Positions 8,634 to 17,444 of a stretch of DNA of 64,000 nucleotides are shown here, one piece after another. Positions within the stretch are counted from its first letter, which is position 1; each line of letters begins with the position of its first letter. The notes under the pieces were generated by a model. That model searched no databases, was not told the origin of the DNA, and saw nothing but the letters and a program-made list of their open reading frames with translations. The DNA lies in assembly GCA_937926105.1 (NCBI GenBank), contig CALANS010000064.1, forward strand, positions 1 through 64,000, in the 5' to 3' direction. Source of the DNA: an uncultured Actinomycetes bacterium (GTDB taxonomy: Bacteria; Actinomycetota; Actinomycetes; Mycobacteriales; Nakamurellaceae). The position numbers were made by a program, and so were the translations under genes.

Positions 8634-8995
8634 GACGGTCAGGTAGTGGGTGGGGTCTGCGTCTTCGTTGGCCGGTGCGCGGTGGCTGCGCCGGCGGATG
8701 TCGGCCCGAGCACCGCAGCGGCGAGGTCGAGCCACGTCTCGGCCTGGTTCCCGGTGATGACAGCACATGGCATGCGTGCTCGTGCGCCAGCGTTCCCGGC
8801 ATCACAGCTAGCACTCGTTGCCAACCTGTGCCATAGACAAGCGGTCCACCCCATCTACGCCGACCTGTTGGTCAGGAACGCGGACGGCCCGGGGGGCTCG
8901 TCTCGACGGGGATGAGTAAGTCTGCTGCGGACGGACTGCGGACGGAGGCTCCAACCACCCGGAACCTTGCGAGTGAGAATTCGGCTTGACCAGTG

Positions 8996-9068
8996 TGCCC
9001 CCGGCCAGATTCGAACTGGCGACACCCGCTTTAGGAGAGCGGTGCTCTATCCCCTGAGCTACGAGGGC
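8996..9068 (-). tRNA. tRNA-Arg, anticodon CCU
   Basis: The minus strand folds into a full cloverleaf. The acceptor stem is GCCCTCG/CGGGGGC with one T-G pair. The D-arm is GCTC-AGGGGATA-GAGC. The anticodon arm is CCGCT-CTCCTAA-AGCGG, giving anticodon CCT in DNA. The variable loop is GTGTC and the T-arm is GCCAG-TTCGAAT-CTGGC. The discriminator is A and no CCA is encoded. It reads AGG codons. It lies 46 bases downstream of the HAD gene. The 3' end faces the accessory region with the decayed integrase, as expected for an integration target. Confidence 0.95.
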
Positions 9069-9114
9069 GGCCCGTCAAGGGTAGCGGCATTCTGCCGCCG
9101 ACCCCACGGCCCCG

Positions 9115-10098
9115 TCACCGCCCCCGGCGCCGCATCGCCAACCCGGCCGCCACCGCGCCACCCACCGCCCCGGCACCCAACACGCTCGGCACGCCGATCT
9201 TGGCGGCCTTTCGCCCGGTCCGGTAGTCGCGCACCTGCCAGCCGCGTTTGCGAGCCATGTCGCGCAGCGCCGAATCCGGATTGATCGCCACCGCGGTCCC
9301 CACCACGGACAGCATCGGCACGTCGTTGACCGAGTCGGAGTATGCCGTGCATCGGCGCAGGTTCAGCCCCTCCCGAGCCGCCAGCCCGCGCACCGCCGCC
9401 GCCTTCGCCGGGCCGTGCAGCAGCTCGCCGACGAGCCGACCGGTGTACACGCCGTCGCGCGTCTCGGCGACGGTCCCCAACGCCCCCGTCAGCCCGAGCC
9501 GGCGCGCGATGAGCTGGGCCAGTTCTACCGGCGTCGCCGTCACCAGCCAGACCCGCTGGCCCTCCCGCAGGTGTCGTTTCGCCAGCTCCCGGGTGCCTGG
9601 GTAGATCTTGTCGGCCATCAGGTCGTCGTAGATCTCCTCGCCGAGGGCCACCACCTCGTCGACCCGCCGGCCCGCCACGAACGACAGTGCCGCCGCCTTG
9701 GCGTCCGACGCGTCGTCCAGATCCTCGCTGCCCAGGATCCGGAACTTGACCTGACGCCAGGCGAATCGGGCGATATCGCCCGTGGTGAAGAACTTCCGAG
9801 CCGCCAAGCCGCGGGCGAAGTGGTAGATCGACGCGCCCTGCATCATCGTGTTGTCGACGTCGAAGAATGCCGCCGCCGTCAGGTCGGTGCCAGGGGCCAG
9901 CACGGCGTCATCGGAGTCGTCGGCGTGCACCGCCTGATAGGCAGCCTCCGCGGACGCATCTCCGGCGATCTCGGCGCGCGTCGCCGCGGCGTCCGGCGGC
10001 CGCTCGGCGTCGCGCGACGTGGCCGGTTCGCTCCGCGCGTCGCGGCCTGAGTCTGCCGCGTCGCGGCGACGGCCGTCGCCCGCTTCGGCGTCGCTCAC
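9115..10098 (-). CDS. HAD-IB family phosphatase (SerB1-like)
   Basis: This is a haloacid-dehalogenase phosphatase of subfamily IB. GTG 10098 is chosen because GGGAGGTGCC lies just upstream, giving 327 residues. The first 70 residues are polar and low in complexity. Motif I is [10 protein letters not shown] (nucleophile D and acid/base D), with the [15 protein letters not shown] cap start after it. Motif II lies in VWLVTATP and the metal-binding motif is [10 protein letters not shown]. The C-terminus is Gly/Ala-rich ([13 protein letters not shown]), weakly hydrophobic and basic. Related proteins beside this locus in mycobacteria are annotated as SerB1, but the substrate is not proven and the phosphoserine role is an inference. 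A broken copy of its 3' end lies at 5006-5170. Confidence 0.85.
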   Translation of the reverse strand: MSDAEAGDGRRRDAADSGRDARSEPATSRDAERPPDAAATRAEIAGDASAEAAYQAVHADDSDDAVLAPGTDLTAAAFFDVDNTMMQGASIYHFARGLAARKFFTTGDIARFAWRQVKFRILGSEDLDDASDAKAAALSFVAGRRVDEVVALGEEIYDDLMADKIYPGTRELAKRHLREGQRVWLVTATPVELAQLIARRLGLTGALGTVAETRDGVYTGRLVGELLHGPAKAAAVRGLAAREGLNLRRCTAYSDSVNDVPMLSVVGTAVAINPDSALRDMARKRGWQVRDYRTGRKAAKIGVPSVLGAGAVGGAVAAGLAMRRRGR

Positions 10099-10262
10099 CA
10101 CGGCACCTCCCAGGATCCGCACTGCACCGAGCCTACGGTGTGCCGCCGACCGCGCCGGGGAACCCGCGTCGGGCCGCCCCCGGCCCGGTCAATCCGCCGG
10201 CGCCGTCACGGTGAGCGCCGCAAGCCGCTGCCGGAATCGCCTCGACAGTCCATGATGAAGGT

Positions 10263-12176
10263 GTGACGACCCAGATCCCGCACCCGGGACCCGCCGCGAA
10301 TCTGGCCGACCTGCTGCGCGCCGCCGCAGCCACCGCCGGCGAACGGCCGGCGCTGATCGGCGCGCACGGTGAGCGGACCTGGGCGCAGCTGGACGCGGCC
10401 GCGGACCGGGGTGCCGCCACCCTCGCCGGCCACCCAGCGGGGGAGCGCGTCGTGTTGGGCCTGCCGACCGGTCCCGACCTCGCCGCGGCACTGTTCGCCG
10501 TGCTCCGAGCCGGCCTGGTCGCGGTGCCGGTCGACCCGCGCCGCACCGACCTGGCCTGGGTGGTCCGTCGGGTGGGGGCGGTCGCCGCGATCACCGACGA
10601 AGCCGTCGCCGGAGCAGCCCCGGTTCTCGGGTCGGCCCAGTTGGCCACCTGGTGGCAGGGTGCGGCTCCGGCCCCGACGCCCGCCCGGGCCGGCGGTGAG
10701 GACCTGGCGATGCTGGCGCGCGCCGCCCGCGCCCATCCGCCGGTGATGCTCTCGCACCGGGCGTTCCTGGCCGCTGCCGCCGCCTTGCGTGCCGCGCCGC
10801 GCCTGGACGTCACGCCCACTGACCGGATCTTGCAGATGCTGCCGCTGTTCCACGTCGTCGGGTTGGTGACGGCATTCCTGCCGGCCGCCTTGGCCGGGGC
10901 GGCGGTGGTGATCCCCGAGAAACCGGACACCTCGGCCGGTACCGTGGCGCAGGCGGCGCTGGCCGCCGTACGTGCCCATCGGGTATCCATCCTGCCCGCC
11001 GAGCCGACCCTGTACCGGCAGCTGGACCGGATTCCCGGTTACGAGCGGGCGCTGGCCACCGTGCGGCTGATGACATCGGGATCGTCACCGCTGGATCCCG
11101 ACGACTTCGTGAAGATCCGGACCTCGACCGGACAAGCCGTCCGGGAGGGTTACGGAATCTCCGAGTCCGCGGCCGCCGTCACCTCGACGCTGATGACCGA
11201 GACCGCACACCCCGGATCGGTCGGGCTGCCCTACCCGGGGGTCGAGGTACGGATCGGCGACGATCACGGCGGTGACGAGAGTCCCAGCGGTGACGAGGTT
11301 CTCGAGCCTACTGTCGAGCCGGGTACGGGCTCGACCGACACGGAACAGGATTCCGGTCTCGACGCCGGTGGCCCGCACGACATCGAACAGGACGGCATCG
11401 AACGGGACGACATCGAACGGGCCGGGGAGCACGCCGTCGCGGGGGAAGTCGCCGAGCGGGAGGTTGCCGCGCCGGACACCTCGGGCCTGGTGCTCTCCGA
11501 TGACGATGACGACCTGCTGGAGTGGGCGGACGTGCCGGAGCAGGGCGAGGTCGGCCCGATCGTCATCCGGGGCGACACACTGTTCTCCGGATACTGGCCG
11601 GACGGCGCGGGCGGGCCGGGCCCCGACGGCTGGTATGCCACTGGCGATATCGGCTACCTGGACGACGCCGGTGAACTGCACCTGGTCGATCGGGCCGCCG
11701 AGACCGTCACCGTCGCCGGGTTCACCGTCTACCCGCGTGAGGTGGAGGACATCCTCGTCACCCACCCGTATGTCGCCGACGCCGCTGTGGTCGGGGTCCC
11801 CGGGCGGGCGGGACCCACGGTGGTGGCCGCGTTGGTGCCGCAGCCCGGAACCCGGCCGACGGTCGAAGATCTGGACGACTTTTTGGCCGACCGGCTGCCC
11901 CCGTTCAAGCGCCCCACCGACTTCCAGCTCGTCGAGGTGCTGCCGCGCACCGAGGTCGGCCGGCTGGATCGGCAGACGGTTCGGCAGAACTTCGCCCGAT
12001 ACCGGGGTATCGCGCTGGATGGCCCCGCGCAGCTCCGCAGCGCCACCGGGCAGCCAGACGATCCAGCCGAATCCGGAGAACCGCCCGCGAGTCTGAATCG
12101 GTTGGGCCGCAAGCTACCTGCCGACGGCAACCGCTCCCGGCGCGGCGCCGAGGACACCGACGACGACCTGTTCTGA
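10263..12176 (+). CDS. AMP-binding (acyl-CoA ligase-like) protein with degenerate active site
   Basis: This 637-residue protein has the fold order of FadD-type acyl-CoA ligases. It has an N-terminal domain (ALIGAHGERTWAQLDAAAD), LPLFHVVGLVTAFLPA, the A5 motif (YGISESAAAVTS), the A7 motif (GWYATGDIGYLDD), VAGFTVYPREVEDIL, and a C-terminal cap. Two catalytic motifs are missing. The glycine-rich phosphate loop normally just before VMLSH is replaced by ARAARAHPP. The C-terminal lysine, usually in a P-R-T-x-x-G-K context, is arginine here (PRTEVGRLDRQ). An acidic insert of about 80 residues rich in E, D and G (residues about 340-425) interrupts the region between A5 and A7. Normal adenylation activity is therefore doubtful. 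It may act on a special substrate, serve as a scaffold, or be under relaxed selection. Confidence 0.8.
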   Translation: MTTQIPHPGPAANLADLLRAAAATAGERPALIGAHGERTWAQLDAAADRGAATLAGHPAGERVVLGLPTGPDLAAALFAVLRAGLVAVPVDPRRTDLAWVVRRVGAVAAITDEAVAGAAPVLGSAQLATWWQGAAPAPTPARAGGEDLAMLARAARAHPPVMLSHRAFLAAAAALRAAPRLDVTPTDRILQMLPLFHVVGLVTAFLPAALAGAAVVIPEKPDTSAGTVAQAALAAVRAHRVSILPAEPTLYRQLDRIPGYERALATVRLMTSGSSPLDPDDFVKIRTSTGQAVREGYGISESAAAVTSTLMTETAHPGSVGLPYPGVEVRIGDDHGGDESPSGDEVLEPTVEPGTGSTDTEQDSGLDAGGPHDIEQDGIERDDIERAGEHAVAGEVAEREVAAPDTSGLVLSDDDDDLLEWADVPEQGEVGPIVIRGDTLFSGYWPDGAGGPGPDGWYATGDIGYLDDAGELHLVDRAAETVTVAGFTVYPREVEDILVTHPYVADAAVVGVPGRAGPTVVAALVPQPGTRPTVEDLDDFLADRLPPFKRPTDFQLVEVLPRTEVGRLDRQTVRQNFARYRGIALDGPAQLRSATGQPDDPAESGEPPASLNRLGRKLPADGNRSRRGAEDTDDDLF

Positions 12177-12199
12177 TCGCCGCCGGTGCCCGCCGGGGA

Positions 12200-15193
12200 T
12201 CAGTCGGCCAGGACGGTCACCATCCGGTGAACCAGCCCGGCCATTGCCTGCCGGGTGGTCTGGTTGAACGGGGCGAACTCGCCGACCTGGCCGGTGCCGT
12301 AGGAGATTCCTTGGTCGCGCATCCAGGTGATGTCTCCGCAGAAGATGTTGTCGACCGACACGTCCGTGAACGGCGCCACGGTGCAACTCGGGTCCGGCGA
12401 GCCGATGTGGTTCATCCGGAAGAAGAACGCGGCTACGCCCTGCCGGGAGATCGTGGCGCCCGGCCGGAACGTGTCGTCGGAATACCCGTCAGTGATGCCG
12501 TTGTCCTTCAACCACGCGATGTCCCCGCAGAATGGGTTGTCGATCGGCACGTCGAGGAACGGCCGCTCGGTGCATTCCGGGTCGTCCTGGCCCGGGTTGA
12601 GCTCCCGGAACACGAACGCCGCCATCTGGCCGCGGGGGACGTCCACCAGCGGCTTGTAGACATCGCCGGGGTAGCCCTTGGTGACGCCGTTGTCCTTCAT
12701 CCAGTTGATGTCCGCGCAGAACGGGTTGCTGGGCAGCACATCCTGGAACGGCGACGGGCAGGCCGTGGCCGACGGCGTCGCCGAGGCCTCGTTCGAGGTG
12801 ACGGACTCGCCCACATCGTTGACGGCCTTGACCACGAAGTAGTAGGTGGTCCCGTTGGTCAGGTCGTGGACCTGGTATCCCAGGCCCGGCACCAGGGTGC
12901 CGCCGTTGACCGGGGTCGTGGTGTCCTCGCCGCCCGATGTGGTGCCCAGGTAGACGTTGTATCCCAGGGTCGGCAGCCCGCCCGGGTTGGTGGGGGCGGT
13001 CCAGCTCAGCGACACGTACCCGTCGCCCGGAACGGCGGACAGGTTGATCGGAGCCGATGGTGCCGAGCCGATGGTGAAGGTCACCGGAGGCGTGGAGGGC
13101 GCCGACGGATTGCCGTTCGAGTCGGTCTGGGTAGCGGTAATGGTGTGCTCGCCGGTTGGCAGCGGGGTGCTCGGGCTGCAGTTCCAGGTGCCGCCCGCGT
13201 TCACCGTGGCGGTGCACAGCGGGGTGCTGTCCTCGGTCACCGTCACCGTGTGATCGGTGACGCCGGTGCCGGCGATCTCCGGTGTGGTGTCGGTGACGAC
13301 GGCGCCGGTGGTCGGCGTGCTGATGGTCGGAGCCGGCACCGGGTCGTAGGTGAAGGCCAGCGGGCCGGCGTCCAGCCCCGTGCCGTTGCTGACGACGACC
13401 TGGACGGCGCCCGGTGCGTGCGGTGGGCTGGACACCGACAGGTGGCCGGCGTCGGTGACGGTGACGTCGGCGGGCGCGATCGCCGTGGTGCCGAAGGTCA
13501 CGCCGGTGACACCCGAGACGAAGCCCGAGCCGGAGATCTGCACGTCAGTGCCGCCGATCGCCGGTCCGTGGTTCGGGGTGATCCCGGTCGCCGTCACGTC
13601 CAGCTCGTTGGCGTTCGGTCCGGCGGATGCCTTGCCGAGATCGACGGTCGTCACGGCCGCTCCGAGCACCGAGGCGCGCAACGCCACCTCGGTGTAGACG
13701 CCGGCGGCGGGCGATTCTTGCACGTTGAGCGTCAACCCGAGCACGTCGCCGATGGTGGTCAGCGCGGGCCCCAGGTCGTCCAGCAAGGGATCGATGAGGT
13801 TGTCGACCGCGGTGGTGATGGTGGTGCCGAGGCCGGTCAGGCCGCTGGACAGCGAGCTCGTCACGCCGGACAGCAGGTTGGACTGCACCGAGCCGAGCAG
13901 GGCGTCCAGGCCCGGGATGGCGAGCAGGCCGGTCCCGCTCACACCGATCTGCGCGGTGCCGTCGAGCAGGTCGCCCAGCGTGCCGTCGTAGGACAGGTCC
14001 AGTCCGGCCGTGCAGACGACCACCTCCAGCAGGCAGACGCCGCCGGAGATGTGCACGGTCGCCGCGTCCAATGCGCCGTTCAGCACGTCGGTCAGCTGCG
14101 TCGACACCTGCCCGATCAGGGTAGTCAGCGAGGTGGTGATGCTGCTCAGTACCGCGGCGCTCAGCAGCGGGGTATTGGGCGGTTGGTTGTTGAGCCCACC
14201 GATAATCTGGCCCAGATCGACGGTGATGGTGCCGGTGCTCAGGTCGAGCGTGACGCCGTTAAGGCTCCTGCTGGTCGTGAGCTTGTCCAGGATCGTTTCG
14301 GCCAGGGTGCTGGTAATGGTGATGTTCAGGTCGTTGCTGACCAGTGACAGACCGGGGACCAGCCCGTTCAGGATGCCCAGCGAGTTCGACACCCCGTCCA
14401 ACAGGCCGGTCAGCAGGCCGCCGGACAGGCCGCTCAGGGCGTCGTCGACGGTGCCTGCTGCGGTGGTCGCGCCGGTGAGGACGTTCCCGATCAGCGGGGA
14501 GTGCACGTTCAGGGTCGCATCTGCGACGGTGTAGTCCCGGCAGGTCGTCGGGCTCGACAGGTTCGCGCAGTCGACGGCCGGAGTGCCGCCGGCGGTCAGG
14601 GCGGCGACACCCGTGACGCCCTGGGTGGAGACGGATGCGGTGTCCAGCACGGTGTTCGGGACGTCGCCGGTGTCCAGCAGGCTGCGGATGTCGATGGTCG
14701 CGCTGGACGGGAACTCGCCGGTTCCGCTGACGTCCACGACGCCGTTGTCGTCGACCGCGCCGGAGGCGGCGCGGGAGACTCCGTTGTCGCTGGCCTGGGC
14801 GAACTGGTTGGCGGCACCGAGCGCAATGAAGTCGCCCAGCGGCAGCTGAACCCCGCTCGGTAGCGACACGTTGATGGCGGACAGCGCGGTGGCATCAAGG
14901 GCATTGCTCTGTGTGTCCGGTGTGGCGTCGCCATTGTTGGTGGCGGACACACCGTTCAGCGCGACGACGCTGTCCAGGGTGCCGGCACTGGTGGCCAGCG
15001 TGCCGGACAGGAACCGGGCCGCCGCGTTCGACGAGTCCGAGGGGCTGGCGTTCGCAATTGGTGTCAGGACCGTGCTGGCTCCGGCGACGAGTACTGCGGT
15101 GCTGGCCATGGCGATCCACCGGCGCGCCCGGGGTGGGCGTCCGGACCGCCTTCGGGACCTGGTGGGTGTGGCGTGCGCTGCGGGCAGGGTCAT
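12200..15193 (-). CDS. Large cell-surface protein: choice-of-anchor G-like region, IPT/TIG, Ig-like, FnIII, three SLH-type repeats
   Basis: This 997-residue exported protein starts at ATG 15193 (GGAG about 9 bases upstream). A basic N-terminus and hydrophobic segment (MASTAVLVAGASTVL) ending around ANA form the signal peptide. Residues about 40-520 are Leu/Thr/Asp-rich, beginning ARFLSGTLATSAGTLDSVV, and resemble the choice-of-anchor G family. An IPT/TIG domain follows (ITPNHGPAIGGTDVQISGSG), then an Ig-like domain (PEIAGTGVTDHTVTVTEDS) and a fibronectin III domain (GDGYVSLSWTAPTNPGG). Three C-terminal repeats (FQDV, FLDV, FTDV) each carry the pattern I-x-W-x-K/R-D-x-G-I/V of S-layer-homology modules, with paired cysteines. 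It is probably displayed on the wall by the SLH-type repeats. It is convergent with the AMP-binding gene, 23 bases apart. Confidence 0.85.
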   Translation of the reverse strand: MTLPAAHATPTRSRRRSGRPPRARRWIAMASTAVLVAGASTVLTPIANASPSDSSNAAARFLSGTLATSAGTLDSVVALNGVSATNNGDATPDTQSNALDATALSAINVSLPSGVQLPLGDFIALGAANQFAQASDNGVSRAASGAVDDNGVVDVSGTGEFPSSATIDIRSLLDTGDVPNTVLDTASVSTQGVTGVAALTAGGTPAVDCANLSSPTTCRDYTVADATLNVHSPLIGNVLTGATTAAGTVDDALSGLSGGLLTGLLDGVSNSLGILNGLVPGLSLVSNDLNITITSTLAETILDKLTTSRSLNGVTLDLSTGTITVDLGQIIGGLNNQPPNTPLLSAAVLSSITTSLTTLIGQVSTQLTDVLNGALDAATVHISGGVCLLEVVVCTAGLDLSYDGTLGDLLDGTAQIGVSGTGLLAIPGLDALLGSVQSNLLSGVTSSLSSGLTGLGTTITTAVDNLIDPLLDDLGPALTTIGDVLGLTLNVQESPAAGVYTEVALRASVLGAAVTTVDLGKASAGPNANELDVTATGITPNHGPAIGGTDVQISGSGFVSGVTGVTFGTTAIAPADVTVTDAGHLSVSSPPHAPGAVQVVVSNGTGLDAGPLAFTYDPVPAPTISTPTTGAVVTDTTPEIAGTGVTDHTVTVTEDSTPLCTATVNAGGTWNCSPSTPLPTGEHTITATQTDSNGNPSAPSTPPVTFTIGSAPSAPINLSAVPGDGYVSLSWTAPTNPGGLPTLGYNVYLGTTSGGEDTTTPVNGGTLVPGLGYQVHDLTNGTTYYFVVKAVNDVGESVTSNEASATPSATACPSPFQDVLPSNPFCADINWMKDNGVTKGYPGDVYKPLVDVPRGQMAAFVFRELNPGQDDPECTERPFLDVPIDNPFCGDIAWLKDNGITDGYSDDTFRPGATISRQGVAAFFFRMNHIGSPDPSCTVAPFTDVSVDNIFCGDITWMRDQGISYGTGQVGEFAPFNQTTRQAMAGLVHRMVTVLAD

Positions 15194-15447
15194 AGGAAAC
15201 GCTCCGGTTCGTGAGGGTCTGACGGGAGTACGTTCATCGTCGCCTCTGGGCGCCGTTATCAAGTAGTCACGAAACGGTGATTTATCACGGTCGAAATGAT
15301 CACGTTGTGTGACGACTCTGTCTCTGATGGTGTTGATGACGGATCCAGTGGCGGCATCGGCATTCGGGTAGGCGGGCACCGGTCGCAGGGCGGGCCGCGC
15401 TGGTCGGGTCGGTGCGCCGGTGGCACGCTGATTCCGGGAGGCTCACG
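15194..15447. promoter_or_regulatory. Divergent promoter region with a 12-bp palindrome
   Basis: This gap separates the surface-protein gene (minus) from DUF488 (plus) and must hold both promoters. It contains the palindrome GTGATTTATCAC at 15277-15288 in a relatively AT-rich patch, plus a nearby ATGATCACGTTGTGTGA stretch. A regulator may bind there. No -10/-35 pair stands out. Confidence 0.35.
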
Positions 15448-15795
15448 ATGGATCTATGCATCAAGCGGGTGTACGACGAACCCGCGAGCGACGACGGGTA
15501 TCGAGTGCTGGTGGACCGGCTGTGGCCCCGAGGCCTGACCAAGCAGAAGGCCGCGCTGGACGAGTGGTGCAAGGAACTGGGCCCCTCGACCGAACTGCGC
15601 CATTGGTTCGGGCACGTCCCGGCCCGCTGGGACGAGTTCCGGCGCCGGTACGACGCCGAACTGGCGGGCGCCGAGCAGCTGTGGCGACCGCTGCTGGACC
15701 GCGCCGCGCAGCAGCGGGTCACCCTGCTGTTCAGTGCGCACGACGCCGAGCACAACCAGGCGGTCGCGCTGCGGGAGTTCCTCCTCGCGGTCTGA
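15448..15795 (+). CDS. DUF488 family protein
   Basis: This 115-residue cytosolic protein starts at ATG 15448, with GGGAGG about 7 bases upstream. It carries the DUF488 signature: an N-terminal IKRVYDEP, the arginine-rich VLVDRLWPRGLTK, then WCKELGPSTELRHWFGH, a helix RWDEFRRRYDAEL and a terminal LLFSAHDAEHNQAVAL. The family is widespread and has no established function; the conserved Arg and Asp suggest a nucleic acid or nucleotide ligand. It is a single gene, and its stop codon lies inside the inverted repeat at 15791-15897. Confidence 0.9.
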   Translation: MDLCIKRVYDEPASDDGYRVLVDRLWPRGLTKQKAALDEWCKELGPSTELRHWFGHVPARWDEFRRRYDAELAGAEQLWRPLLDRAAQQRVTLLFSAHDAEHNQAVALREFLLAV

Positions 15796-15897
15796 AAACC
15801 TGCCTCCAGATTCCGGCCCTACCCGAGCCCAAGGCTCTGACCTGCGGTGATGTCAAGTGTCATCGCGACCGTCGGAATCCAGGGGCAGGTTTTCAGA
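15791..15897. repeat. Imperfect 25-bp inverted repeat, arms 57 bases apart
   Basis: The left arm 15791-15815 (starting TCTGAAAACCTGCC) and the right arm 15873-15897 are reverse complements at 22 of 25 positions. The left arm includes the DUF488 stop codon. The spacer has no gene. It may be a terminator-like structure or a small miniature-transposon remnant. No target duplication is evident. Confidence 0.6.
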
Positions 15898-16011
15898 CTG
15901 GCATCGGTGTGACACTCGACGACGACTTGTCGGTATCCCGATAGTCGGACGACCAACCAATGCGGCACAATGGTTCGCCGACCGACGCCGACACTGTCGA
16001 AGGAGCCTGTC

Positions 16012-17187
16012 GTGCCGCTGGGCGCCATTGACCGCGAACTGCCCACCTCCGAGGCAGCCGACCTGATCGAGCTGACCCGTGACGTCGTGCAGCGTGAGCT
16101 GCTGCCCCGGGCGGATGCCGCCGAGGCCGCCGGCGAATTCCCCCGGGACCTGATGCGCTCACTGGGCGAACTCGGCTTGCTGTCACTGCCCTACCCGGAG
16201 CGGCACGGCGGCGGTGGCCAGCCCGCGGTGGTGTACCTGCAGGTGCTGGAGGAACTGGCCCGAGGCTGGCTGACCGTCGCCATGGGTATCAGCGTGCACG
16301 TGCTGTCCTGCCACGGCATCGCCGAATTCGGCACCGAGCAGCAGCGCGAGCGATACCTGCCCGACATGCTGGGTGGAGCAACCCTCGGTGCCTATTGCCT
16401 GTCGGAGCCCCATGCCGGATCCGACCCCGGTGCGATGCGCACACGCGCGATCCGGGACGGGGATCGGCCGGGCGCCGACTGGATCGTCACCGGCGACAAG
16501 GCCTGGATCACCCACGGCCCCATCGCCGACTTCTACCTGCTGCTGGCCCGCACCGGCGCCGATGGACCGAAGGGCATCAGCGCGTTTTTGGTGCCCGGCG
16601 GGCTGCCGGGGGTCACGGCCGCGCCGCCGGAACGCAAGATGGGGGTGCGGGGCTCGCCCACCTCCGCGGTGCGGTTCGACGGGGCCCACCTCGACGCCGA
16701 TCGGCTGATCGGCGACGAGGGCCAGGGCTTCGCGATCGCCATGTCCGCGTTGGACACCGGCCGGCTGGGCATCGCCGCCTGCGCCGTCGGGCTGGCCCAG
16801 GCCGCGCTGGATGCCGCAGTGTCGTATGCGGGACAGCGCGAGGCGTTCGGGCACAGCATCGATGGGTTCCAGGGGGTGTCGTTCCTGCTGGCCGACGCGG
16901 CGGCCCGGATCGCGTCGGCGCGGCAGCTGTACCTGTATGCCGCGCGACGCAAGGACACCGGGCGGCCGTTCTCCACCGAGGCCGCGATGGCCAAGCTGAC
17001 CGCCACCGACATGGCCATGGCGGTGACGACGGATATGGTCCAGGTGCTGGGCGGTGCCGGGTACGTCCAGGATCATCCGGTGGAGCGCTACATGCGGGAG
17101 GCCAAGGTGCTGCAGATCGTGGAGGGCACCAACCAGATCCAGCGACTGGTGATCTCCCGGTCGCTGACCCGGGGTCGAGAGCGGTGA
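16012..17187 (+). CDS. Acyl-CoA dehydrogenase
   Basis: This 391-residue protein starts at GTG 16012, with AAGGAG about 7 bases upstream. It has the usual three-part fold: a helical N-terminal domain (ELTRDVVQRELLPRADAAE), a middle beta domain with the FAD-binding signature (GAYCLSEPHAGSDPGAM, then VTGDKAWITHG), and a C-terminal helical domain. The catalytic glutamate is present in VLQIVEGTNQIQRLVI, and the FAD-contacting arginine segment is YAGQREAFGHSIDGFQ. It oxidises an acyl-CoA thioester to the enoyl-CoA and passes electrons to ETF. The length is normal, but the chain-length or branched-chain preference cannot be read from the sequence. It overlaps the glutaredoxin-like gene by four bases. 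Confidence 0.92.
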   Translation: MPLGAIDRELPTSEAADLIELTRDVVQRELLPRADAAEAAGEFPRDLMRSLGELGLLSLPYPERHGGGGQPAVVYLQVLEELARGWLTVAMGISVHVLSCHGIAEFGTEQQRERYLPDMLGGATLGAYCLSEPHAGSDPGAMRTRAIRDGDRPGADWIVTGDKAWITHGPIADFYLLLARTGADGPKGISAFLVPGGLPGVTAAPPERKMGVRGSPTSAVRFDGAHLDADRLIGDEGQGFAIAMSALDTGRLGIAACAVGLAQAALDAAVSYAGQREAFGHSIDGFQGVSFLLADAAARIASARQLYLYAARRKDTGRPFSTEAAMAKLTATDMAMAVTTDMVQVLGGAGYVQDHPVERYMREAKVLQIVEGTNQIQRLVISRSLTRGRER

Positions 17188-17444
17188 CGGAGTCCACGCC
17201 GGCCCGCCCGGTCCGAGTGACGCTGCTCACTCGGACGTCCTGCCATCTATGCGGTCTCGCCCGCGAAGCGGTGTCGAAGGCCTGCGCGAGGACCGGCGCC
17301 GGCTGGCGCGAGGTCGACGTGGACGCCGACCCCGAACTGCGCGCCGAATACGGCGACCGGGTACCCGTCGTCCTGCTGGACGGCGCCGAATTCGCCGCGC
17401 TGCAGGTTGATCGCGATCAGCTGGCCCGCGCGCTGAGCGACTGA
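17184..17444 (+). CDS. Glutaredoxin-like (DUF836) thiol protein
   Basis: This 86-residue protein starts at GTG 17184 inside the acyl-CoA dehydrogenase stop (GTGA overlap), so the two are co-translated. It has a thioredoxin fold core: the strand VRVTLLTRTSCHLCGLA carries the redox motif C-H-L-C, followed by WREVDVDADPEL and the cis-proline segment DRVPVVLLDG. A protein of this type usually precedes the rex/hemA genes in actinobacteria, and it does here. It may reduce disulfides or glutathione-like mixed disulfides, but its partner is not known. Confidence 0.88.
   Translation: MTESTPARPVRVTLLTRTSCHLCGLAREAVSKACARTGAGWREVDVDADPELRAEYGDRVPVVLLDGAEFAALQVDRDQLARALSD

Larger units (their letters stand above)
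8253..8995. other. Gene-free stretch between the accessory region and tRNA-Arg
   Basis: I see no supportable gene here. Reading frames on both strands are Pro/Arg-rich shadows without ribosome sites. The stretch holds two strong inverted repeats (8335-8366 and 8593-8633). If an element inserted at the tRNA-Arg gene, this would be its tRNA-proximal end. Confidence 0.5.

Noticed and set aside
8646..8915. 89-codon plus-strand frame upstream of tRNA-Arg
   Set aside because: The composition is random-like, with no ribosome site and no recognisable motif.
13000..14347. Long plus-strand frame covering the SLH surface protein
   Set aside because: It is Gly/Arg/Asp-rich shadow sequence over a clear minus-strand multidomain protein.
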